DNA of 5,931 nt, from the NCBI GenBank assembly GCA_900548075.1, contig URJD01000119.1, positions 1-5,931 of the forward strand, written 5' to 3'. Shown here one piece after another: positions 1 to 5,314 of this stretch (the stretch's first letter is position 1; each line of letters starts with the position of its first letter). The position numbers and the translations under genes are program-made. This DNA comes from an uncultured Collinsella sp. (lineage in GTDB: Bacteria; Actinomycetota; Coriobacteriia; Coriobacteriales; Coriobacteriaceae). The notes below the pieces were generated by a model, which saw only the letters and a program-made list of their open reading frames with translations, ran no database searches and was not told the origin of the DNA.

Positions 1-2
1 AC

Positions 3-50
3 AAAAAACGTACCCGAACCCTTTCTCGTAAAGAATCGGGTTCGAGTACG
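3..50 (-). terminator. Leftward intrinsic terminator (outer of two)
   Basis: The inverted repeat CGTAC (9-13) / GTACG (46-50) plus CGAACCC (15-21) / GGGTTCG (38-44) has one mismatch between its two stem segments. On the minus strand the stem is followed directly by six T (the A run at 3-8). The plus-strand side has no T run, so this works only for leftward transcripts. It lies about 70 bases past the stop of the minus-strand dehydrogenase gene and is the second terminator that gene would meet. Confidence 0.75.
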
Positions 51-70
51 AACTGAATGCTGGAGCAATA

Positions 71-112
71 AAAGACCACCAGAAAGGTGCCTGTCCCCTT
101 TGTGGTGGTTTT
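71..112 (-). terminator. Terminator after the dehydrogenase gene, possibly bidirectional
   Basis: The stem is ACCACCA (75-81) / TGGTGGT (103-109), then one G-G mismatch, then AAAGG (83-87) / CCTTT (97-101), with a 9-base loop. Read leftward, the stem is followed by CTTTTATT. Read rightward it ends in TTTT (109-112). The hairpin begins about 13 bases past the stop codon of the minus-strand gene, the expected place for its terminator. The T run on the other side could also stop a convergent gene left of the window. The inner part contains GGTGCCTGTCCCC, discussed as a finding. Confidence 0.75.
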
Positions 113-121
113 GGGCCAGTC

Positions 122-1204
122 CTAGAGCGTGTGGCCGTAGGTGTTGGCAGCCTTGATGGCGGCGGCGAACTTTTCGTCGGTGAAGGGCTCGGGGTTTCCC
201 TGCTTCCACTCGTTGGTGGCGTGCGCATACTCGCACAGGGCGGGGATATCGGACTCGGAAAGCCCGACCTGCTCAAGCGTCACGGGCAGGCCCATCTGCT
301 TGTTAAAGGCGGCGTAGCGCTTGAGGTTCTCGGTATCACCCGTATAGGCAAACAGTACCAGCACGCCCAGACTCACGACCTCGCCGTGCAGATAGGTTCC
401 CTCGCGCGGGATGCTGCAGGTGGCGTTGTAGAACGCATGCGCCACGCTCGAGTTGTAGTAGTAATCGTTCTGGTTCGTGAGGTTCGAGACGTAACCCGTG
501 TTGACCACGATGTCGAGCGCGATCTGCTTGACGGCTTCGCTCGACAGGTCCTGGCGCACATCCTCGAGGCCCTGGACGCCGTAGGTGAACAACGGCTCGG
601 AGCAGGTGTGGGCGAGCGCCAGGCCAAGGCCGGCCGTGTGTTCCAGGTTGCCGGCGCTCGTGGCGTACTCGACCTCGGGCTGCTTGGACAGGGCGTCGCC
701 CACGCCGGCCCAGAAGTACTCGGCCGGTGCCTCGGCGATGATCTTGGGGTTGATGAAGATGTGCGCGGGGCGGTTGGGATACGAATAGCCCTCGAGCGAG
801 CCATCGTCGTTATACACGACGGCAATGGCGGTCGCAGCAGAGCAGTTGGAGCAGATCGTCGGGACGGTAAAGACGATCTTCTTGAGCTCGATGGCCGCGG
901 TCTTGACGGTGTCGAGCGCCTTGCCGCCGCCGCACGCGATGAGCACATCGGCCTCCTGGCATGCAGGGGAGTTCACGACCTTGGCGATATTGGCACGCGT
1001 ACTGTTGGTGCCGTAGACGCGCGTCTCCAGAATCTCGACATTGGTACCTTCAAGCGTCGCCTCGATGCCCGGCAGCGCCGCAGCCAGGGCTCGCTTGCCG
1101 CCGATGATGGCGACCTTCTTCGCGCCGTACTCCGCCAGTGCGGCGGGTAGCTCGGTAAAGCAATCCTCGCCAACGGTGTAGTCGCTCATTCCAATCGTGC
1201 GCAT
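122..1204 (-). CDS. Iron-containing alcohol dehydrogenase / glycerol dehydrogenase-family oxidoreductase
   Basis: A 360-residue cytosolic NAD(P)-dependent, divalent-metal dehydrogenase of the GldA/HcxA (YbdH) branch; family members are about 360-370 residues, so it looks complete. The N-terminal half is the nucleotide-binding domain, with a VAIIGGK strand-turn near residue 31 and the glycine-rich GGGKALDT at 92-99. Next comes VPTICSNCSAATAIAVVYND (114-133), typical of this branch. The C-terminal helical half carries the expected metal ligands: Asp170 in WAGVGDAL, His256 in SVAHAFYNA and His273 in YLHGEVVSLG. Spacing and context match glycerol dehydrogenase. The ATG at 1202-1204 is preferred because AGAAGG (minus strand, 1210-1215) sits 5 bases upstream; the in-frame Met6 lacks a comparable site. 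The gene is transcribed away from ileS and ends in tandem terminators, so it is probably monocistronic. The substrate (glycerol, a 2-hydroxycarboxylate or another alcohol) cannot be read from sequence. Confidence 0.93.
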   Translation of the reverse strand: MRTIGMSDYTVGEDCFTELPAALAEYGAKKVAIIGGKRALAAALPGIEATLEGTNVEILETRVYGTNSTRANIAKVVNSPACQEADVLIACGGGKALDTVKTAAIELKKIVFTVPTICSNCSAATAIAVVYNDDGSLEGYSYPNRPAHIFINPKIIAEAPAEYFWAGVGDALSKQPEVEYATSAGNLEHTAGLGLALAHTCSEPLFTYGVQGLEDVRQDLSSEAVKQIALDIVVNTGYVSNLTNQNDYYYNSSVAHAFYNATCSIPREGTYLHGEVVSLGVLVLFAYTGDTENLKRYAAFNKQMGLPVTLEQVGLSESDIPALCEYAHATNEWKQGNPEPFTDEKFAAAIKAANTYGHTL

Positions 1205-1283
1205 AGGTGCCTTCTTTCGTTCGATAGAGTGCTTTCAGGTATTTTGCTCCTAGAGAAGGTCCTCGGTCGCGAGAAATTTCGAA

Positions 1284-1312
1284 CGTATAAAACCAGTGTT
1301 GAGGGTTTTTCG
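1284..1312 (-). promoter_or_regulatory. Weak candidate promoter for the minus-strand dehydrogenase
   Basis: On the minus strand, TATACG (1284-1289) is the best -10-like hexamer upstream of the gene, giving a leader of about 70 bases. The matching -35 position (1307-1312, CGAAAA) is poor. Just downstream lie a GAAATTTC palindrome (1273-1280) and TTCGAA (1278-1283), which could be an operator. This is a guess from position and A/T content. Confidence 0.25.
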
Positions 1313-1334
1313 CCGGCGCGGAACGTGCTAGCAT
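1306..1334 (+). promoter_or_regulatory. ileS: Probable promoter of the T-box leader and ileS
   Basis: TGCTAGCAT (1326-1334) reads as an extended -10: TG, one base, then TAGCAT, which fits TAnnnT. The -35 position 17 bases upstream (1306-1311, TTTTTC) is weak; TTGAGG (1299-1304) is a better hexamer but about 24 bases away. Initiation near 1341-1345 would place the transcript start just before Stem I of the T-box, which supports the location. No other -10-like sequence fits that leader start as well. Confidence 0.5.
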
Positions 1335-1344
1335 ACTCCGCATA

Positions 1345-1647
1345 AGCGTTGATGGGGACGAGTAGTCGGCCGTCCGCATGCTACAGAGAGCGGGAAGCGC
1401 TGAGAACCCGTGCATGCGACCGATGAAAATCACCCCGGAGCTGCGGTCCCAACGGACGAGCCGCATAGGCACGTCTTAGTAGACATCGCCGAGATGGTCG
1501 TCGATACAGACCAGCCGAGTAACGGATGCGAGCTCGCGAATATGCGGGCGAGGGCATCTAAGCTGGGTGGTTAAGCGAAGAGCTTTTACGGGCAGTCTGC
1601 CCGTTTTGTGGCGCTTCGTCCCAGCTTGTAGGGACGGGCGCTTTTTT
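1345..1647 (+). promoter_or_regulatory. ileS: T-box riboswitch (tRNA-Ile sensing), transcriptional type, upstream of ileS
   Basis: All main T-box parts are visible. Stem I spans about 1354-1436. Its base is GGGG (1354-1357) / CCCC (1433-1436). The specifier loop has AGUA (1361-1364) on the 5' side and GAAAAUCA (1425-1432) on the 3' side. TCGG (1366-1369) pairs with CCGA (1420-1423), and GCATGC (1376-1381) with GCATGC (1412-1417). Above these are the conserved AGAGAG (1385-1390) and a distal CGGG/CCCG hairpin whose loop contains GCGCUGAGAA. The specifier is AUC (1429-1431), followed by the usual purine A1432, so it reads tRNA-Ile(GAU). Middle hairpins lie at 1442-1465 and about 1482-1512, in a region with several competing pairings. 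Stem III is GATGC (1525-1529) / GCATC (1554-1558) with CTCGC (1533-1537) / GCGAG (1548-1552) inside. The antiterminator pairs AGCTGGG (1561-1567) with CCCAGCT (1620-1626) and GCGAAG (1575-1580) with CTTCGT (1614-1619). It leaves a 7-base bulge UGGUUAA (1568-1574), whose UGGU complements the ACCA end of tRNA-Ile. Uncharged tRNA-Ile should favour read-through into ileS. Confidence 0.94.
1611..1647 (+). terminator. T-box regulatory terminator, competes with the antiterminator
   Basis: GCGC (1611-1614) and CGTCCC (1617-1622) pair with GGGACG (1631-1636) and GCGC (1638-1641). U1616 can wobble with G1637 and U1615 bulges. The loop is 8 bases and the stem is followed by six T (1642-1647). Bases 1614-1622 are also the 3' strand of the antiterminator, so the two folds exclude each other. 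This is the off state when tRNA-Ile is charged. The stem ends about 50 bases before the ileS start codon. Confidence 0.92.
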
Positions 1648-1690
1648 GGTGCCCAGAGGGCGTGCGCGCCCATGACAAGAAAGGGGTACC
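1648..1690 (+). promoter_or_regulatory. ileS: Possible SD-sequestering stem at the ileS start
   Basis: GGUGCCC (1648-1654) can pair with GGGUACC (1684-1690), seven pairs including one G-U. This would bury most of the ileS Shine-Dalgarno AAAGGGG (1680-1686), immediately before the GTG start. Inside it, GGGCG (1658-1662) / CGCCC (1667-1671) forms a tight hairpin with loop TGCG that brings the two arms together. The pairing is visible in the sequence; a regulatory role is inference, and the fold may be incidental in GC-rich DNA. Confidence 0.4.
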
Positions 1691-4492
1691 GTGGCAAACG
1701 AGTACAAGCAGACGATGAATCTGCCCAAGACCGGTTTTCCCATGCGTGCCGGTCTTTCCAAGTCCGAGCCCAAGCGACTCAAGGACTGGCAGGACAACAA
1801 GGTCTACGAGCAGGTTCTGAAGAAGAACGAGGGTCACAAGAAGTTCGTGCTGCACGATGGCCCTCCGTACGCCAACGGCCCGATTCACATCGGCCATGCC
1901 ATGAACAAGATCTCCAAGGACATGATCAACCGCTACTGGATGATGCAGGGCTATGAGGTTCCCTATGTCCCCGGTTGGGACTGCCACGGCCAGCCGATCG
2001 AGCACAAGGTCGAGGAGAAGCTCGGCACCGAGAAGTTCAACCAGACCCCCACGGCCAAGATTCGTGAGCTCTGCAACGAGTTCGCAGTCGAGAACATCGA
2101 GCTGCAGAAGGCCGGCTTCCGTCGTCTGGGCGTGCTCGGCGACTGGGACAACCCCTATCTGACGCTCTATCACCAGCATGATGCTGCCGATATCGAGGTC
2201 TTCAAGGCCATGTTCGATAAGGGCATGATTTATCGCGGCCACAAGCCGGTTCACTGGTGCAAGCACTGCCACACCGCGCTGGCCGAGGCTGAGATCGAGT
2301 ACTCCGATGAGACGAGCCCGTCCATCTTCGTGCGCTTTGAGATGACCTCCAAGCCCGCCGGCCTCGAGAACTTCGACGGCCCGGTCGACTTTATCATCTG
2401 GACGACCACGCCGTGGACCATCCCCTCCGACCAGGCCGTTTCCCTTAAGCCCGGCGCCGCCTATGTCGCCGTTGAGCACGAGGGTCGTGCCGAGGTCATG
2501 CTCGAGGACCTGGCTCCCAAGTGCTGCGAGGAGTTTGGTTGGGAGTACACCCCGGTTATGGTCGACGGTAAGCCCTATGTGGTTCCCGCCGAGACCTTCC
2601 ACCACATCCACTACAAGCAGCCGATCTTTGACGGTGTTGAGGGCGTGGCGCTGCTGGCCGATTACGTCGGTGTCGATGACGGTACCGGTATCGTCCACAA
2701 CTCGCCCGGCCACGGCGTCGACGACTACTTTGCCTGCCTCAAGGAGGGCATTACCGACATCTGCATGCCGGTCGATGACGACGGCAAGTTCTACACCGGC
2801 GAGGAGTTTGGTACCGGTGGCCCCTTCAGCGGTATGGACACCGATGAGGCCAACCCGCACATCATCGAGTTCCTGCGCGAGCGTGGCACCCTGGTCCTCG
2901 AGAAGAAGATCACGCACAGCTATCCGCACTGCTGGCGCTGCAAGCATCCGGTGCTCTTCCGTGCTACCGACCAGTGGTTTGTCTCGATGGACAAGACCGG
3001 TTTGCGCGAGCAGGCTGGCAAAGAGGTCCGCGAGAACGTCAAGTGGTATCCGGCCCACGCGGCTAACCGCATTGGCGCCATGGTCGAGCAGCGTCCCGAC
3101 TGGTGCATCAGCCGCCAGCGCAACTGGGGCGTGCCTATCCCCAGCTACACCTGCGCCGACTGCGGCGAGAAGGTCATGAACGACGCTACGCTCGACGCCG
3201 TCATCAAGCTCTTCCACGAGAAGGGCTCTGACGCCTGGTTCACCGACGCTCCCGAGAGCTACCTGGGCGATGCCTGCGTCTGCCCCAAGTGCGGCGGCCA
3301 TCACCTCAAGGCCGATAAGGACATCCTCGACGTGTGGTGGGATTCCGGCGTCTCTTGGAAGGCCGTCTGCGAGTACCGTCCCGAGCTGGAGTATCCGGCG
3401 GATGTGTACCTCGAGGGCTCCGACCAGCACCGCGGTTGGTTCCAGAGCTCGCTGCTCACCTCGGTGGGCGCCAACGGCCACGCTCCGTATAAGGCGGTCG
3501 TCTCGCAGGGCTTCACGCTCGACGGCCAGGGCCGCAAGATGTCCAAGTCGCTCGGTAACGTCATCGACCCTAACAAGGTCTGTGACGAGATGGGTGCCGA
3601 CATCATCCGTCTGTGGGTTGCATCTGTCGATACCAGCTCCGACGTTTCCATCGACCACGAGATCCTCGCTCGTACGTCCGATGCCTACCGTCGTTTCCGC
3701 AACACGCTGCGCTTCCTGCTCTCCGAGCTCGAGGGCCAGTTTGAGCCCGAGACCGACGGCGTCGCCTTTGCCGACCTGTTGCCGCTCGACAAGCTCATGG
3801 TTGCCCGTCTGACCCAGGTCCAGGCCGAGGTCGACGACGCTTACTCTTGCTACGAGTTCCCGCGCGCTTACCGTGCGCTCTACGACTTCGTGGTTACCGA
3901 GCTCTCCAACGTGTATCTCGACGCCCTGAAGGACCGTCTGTACTGTGAGAAGCCCGGCTCGCTCGAGCGCCGCAGCGCCCAGACCGTGCTGGCCGAGCTC
4001 TTCTCGATGCTCATGCGCGACCTTCAGCCGATCCTGTCCTACACGGTTGACGAGGCCATGGCCTATGCGCCCGCCGGCTGCGTCGATCACCAGAAGTACG
4101 CCGCGCTGCTCGATTGGTACAAGTCGCCCATCACGTTCGACGAGGCCAATGAGTTTGAGGGCGTGCTCGAGGCTTCACTCGAGCTCCGTAGCGCCGTGAC
4201 CAAGGCCCTTGAGGATGCCCGCTCCGCCGGTACCTTCACCAAGAGCCAGCAGGTCCGCGTCAAGGCGGTCGTTCCCGCCGAGATGTACGCGCTGCTGACC
4301 GGTGATAAGGCCGTCGACCTGGCCGAGTTCTACATCGTTTCCGATGTTGAGCTGACCCAGGGCGAGGAACTCTCCGTTGCCATCGAGGCAGCCGAGGGCG
4401 AGTGCTGCGACCGTTGCTGGAACTATCGCACCACCGTCGGCGAGTACAACGGCCATTCTCACATCTGCGAGAGGTGTGCGAACGCTCTTTAA
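1691..4492 (+). CDS. ileS: Isoleucyl-tRNA synthetase
   Basis: Class I aminoacyl-tRNA synthetase that charges tRNA-Ile with isoleucine in the cytosol. It has 933 residues, the usual bacterial length. HIGH at 66-69 and KMSKS at 616-620 form the ATP site. The CP1 editing domain, which removes mischarged valine, shows WTTTPWT from residue 237 and GTGIVHNSPGHGVDDY at 331-346, including Asp345. WCISRQRNWGVPIP, DVWWDSG and GSDQHRGWFQSSLL are family signatures. The C-terminal zinc knuckle is Cys906/Cys909 with Cys926/Cys929. Further CxxC pairs occur at 190/193, 414/417, 488/491 and 531/534; the last two flank a segment between GVPIP and DVWWDSG and may bind another zinc. Translation starts at GTG (1691-1693), four bases after AAAGGGG; no in-frame ATG fits better. 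Expression is controlled by the T-box leader, and a strong terminator follows the gene. Codon use is strongly biased to C/G in third positions, as for a highly expressed housekeeping gene. Confidence 0.99.
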   Translation: MANEYKQTMNLPKTGFPMRAGLSKSEPKRLKDWQDNKVYEQVLKKNEGHKKFVLHDGPPYANGPIHIGHAMNKISKDMINRYWMMQGYEVPYVPGWDCHGQPIEHKVEEKLGTEKFNQTPTAKIRELCNEFAVENIELQKAGFRRLGVLGDWDNPYLTLYHQHDAADIEVFKAMFDKGMIYRGHKPVHWCKHCHTALAEAEIEYSDETSPSIFVRFEMTSKPAGLENFDGPVDFIIWTTTPWTIPSDQAVSLKPGAAYVAVEHEGRAEVMLEDLAPKCCEEFGWEYTPVMVDGKPYVVPAETFHHIHYKQPIFDGVEGVALLADYVGVDDGTGIVHNSPGHGVDDYFACLKEGITDICMPVDDDGKFYTGEEFGTGGPFSGMDTDEANPHIIEFLRERGTLVLEKKITHSYPHCWRCKHPVLFRATDQWFVSMDKTGLREQAGKEVRENVKWYPAHAANRIGAMVEQRPDWCISRQRNWGVPIPSYTCADCGEKVMNDATLDAVIKLFHEKGSDAWFTDAPESYLGDACVCPKCGGHHLKADKDILDVWWDSGVSWKAVCEYRPELEYPADVYLEGSDQHRGWFQSSLLTSVGANGHAPYKAVVSQGFTLDGQGRKMSKSLGNVIDPNKVCDEMGADIIRLWVASVDTSSDVSIDHEILARTSDAYRRFRNTLRFLLSELEGQFEPETDGVAFADLLPLDKLMVARLTQVQAEVDDAYSCYEFPRAYRALYDFVVTELSNVYLDALKDRLYCEKPGSLERRSAQTVLAELFSMLMRDLQPILSYTVDEAMAYAPAGCVDHQKYAALLDWYKSPITFDEANEFEGVLEASLELRSAVTKALEDARSAGTFTKSQQVRVKAVVPAEMYALLTGDKAVDLAEFYIVSDVELTQGEELSVAIEAAEGECCDRCWNYRTTVGEYNGHSHICERCANAL

Positions 4493-4562
4493 GGCACGGC
4501 AACTCGACATTTTAGTTATAGGGAGAATTTGGGCGCCTTCGGCCCATTTGCTCCGCTGAATA

Positions 4563-4602
4563 AAAGCGGCATTCTGTTTTTCGGAATGCCGCTTTCGTTT
4601 TT
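4563..4602 (+). terminator. Strong intrinsic terminator after ileS
   Basis: A perfect 12-base-pair stem, AAAGCGGCATTC (4563-4574) / GAATGCCGCTTT (4584-4595), with a 9-base loop, is followed by CG and five T (4598-4602). The A-rich 5' flank and T-rich 3' flank make it potentially bidirectional, but no gene is seen arriving from the right. A smaller hairpin, TGGGC (4530-4534) / GCCCA (4542-4546) followed by TTTG, lies just before it. Together they should end the ileS transcript about 110 bases past its stop codon and separate it from lspA. Confidence 0.92.
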
Positions 4603-4656
4603 AGCTGGTTATTTAGCTTGCGTTGGTGGATATGTCGTGCGTTCTGCGTGTGGCAA

Positions 4657-4662
4657 TATAAG
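4657..4662 (+). promoter_or_regulatory. lspA: Candidate -10 element for lspA
   Basis: TATAAG (4657-4662) lies in an A/T-rich patch between the ileS terminator and lspA, and matches TATAAT at five of six positions. No good -35 hexamer stands 16-18 bases upstream. A start near 4669 would give a leader of about 45 bases. Some promoter is expected here because the terminator separates lspA from ileS. The rest of 4603-4714 shows nothing else I can support. Confidence 0.35.
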
Positions 4663-4714
4663 ATGGTTAATTGCGTTAAACGTAATTCGATGTTTTTGAG
4701 GGTAGGGGATTGAT

Positions 4715-5314
4715 TTGGGTCGTGCTGGGGGTATGACGCCGCCTTTTCGTTGGCGGTTGGGTGTTGCTGGTGGGGTGGCGCTGGTTGTGCTGCTTCTTGA
4801 CCAGCTGACCAAGCTTGCGGTTCGTGCCGTGGGCGACGTTTTGCATGTGACCGTCATCCCCGGTGTCATTGACTTTATGTTTGTCCGTAATATCGGTGCT
4901 GCCTTTAGCATGGGCGAGGGGCATGGCGTTGCGTTCGCTTTGCTGGCGCTTGCGGTCATTGTCGCCATTGCCGTGTACTTGCTTCGCACGCCCCAGCTTG
5001 CTCGCTTGGAGGTTGTGGGCATGGCTATGGTCGTGGGTGGCGCCATTGGCAACGCGATCGATCGCCTGGCTTTTGGCTTTGTGACCGATTTTATTGCCAC
5101 CACCTTCATCGGCTTTCCCGTCTTTAACGTGGCCGATATCGGCATCACCGTAGGCGTTGTGCTTGCCCTCATCGGCTACATGTTCTTGAGCCCTGCGGCC
5201 CGCGAAGTCGATGCGACTGCCGAGCTCAATGCCCGTGATGAGGCCCGCGCCAAGCGCAAAGCCAAGCAGCGTGGGGAGCGTGCCCGCAAGATTCGCGAAA
5301 GGAATGAGCGTTAA
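4715..5314 (+). CDS. lspA: Lipoprotein signal peptidase (signal peptidase II)
   Basis: Membrane aspartic protease that cleaves the signal peptide from diacylglyceryl-modified prolipoproteins in the cytoplasmic membrane. It has 199 residues. Hydrophobic segments lie near 15-29, 70-90, 97-112 and 142-159, as in the four-helix family fold. Conserved blocks are LLDQLTK (Asp30), VRNIGAAFSMG (Asn59), the catalytic GNAIDR (Asp116) and the catalytic FNVADIGITVG (Asp141). TTG at 4715-4717 is chosen as start because AGGGGA (4704-4709) lies 5 bases upstream; the in-frame ATG at 4733 has only a G run one base away. Residues 161-199 form an Arg/Lys/Glu/Ala-rich tail beyond the usual length of about 160, probably helical and cytosolic. 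The stop overlaps the next gene start in TAATG, so the two are probably translationally coupled. Confidence 0.97.
   Translation: MGRAGGMTPPFRWRLGVAGGVALVVLLLDQLTKLAVRAVGDVLHVTVIPGVIDFMFVRNIGAAFSMGEGHGVAFALLALAVIVAIAVYLLRTPQLARLEVVGMAMVVGGAIGNAIDRLAFGFVTDFIATTFIGFPVFNVADIGITVGVVLALIGYMFLSPAAREVDATAELNARDEARAKRKAKQRGERARKIRERNER

Noticed and set aside
36..53. GGGTTCGAGTAC resembles the T arm of a tRNA
   Set aside because: The five bases before and after the TTCGAGT loop do not pair, and there is no acceptor stem or anticodon arm nearby. The sequence is one side of a terminator stem.
131..1150. A 339-residue open frame on the plus strand opposite the dehydrogenase
   Set aside because: It mirrors the minus-strand gene, with no domain and biased composition. 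The minus strand carries the metal ligands, the GGGK motif and a good ribosome binding site.
1672..1674. ATG upstream of ileS as an alternative start
   Set aside because: It is out of frame with IleRS and has no ribosome binding site at a useful distance. GTG at 1691 follows AAAGGGG and is in frame.
1050..1697. Minus-strand open frames of 140 and 73 residues across the ileS leader
   Set aside because: They lie across the structured T-box RNA and one runs into the dehydrogenase gene. They show no family resemblance, and the region is explained by the riboswitch.
1586..4090. An 834-residue open frame on the minus strand opposite ileS
   Set aside because: It is a by-product of the strong codon bias of ileS. 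It is low in complexity (rich in Leu, Val, Gly, Asp), has no recognisable domain, and runs through the T-box terminator and the ileS start. The sense frame has every IleRS motif.
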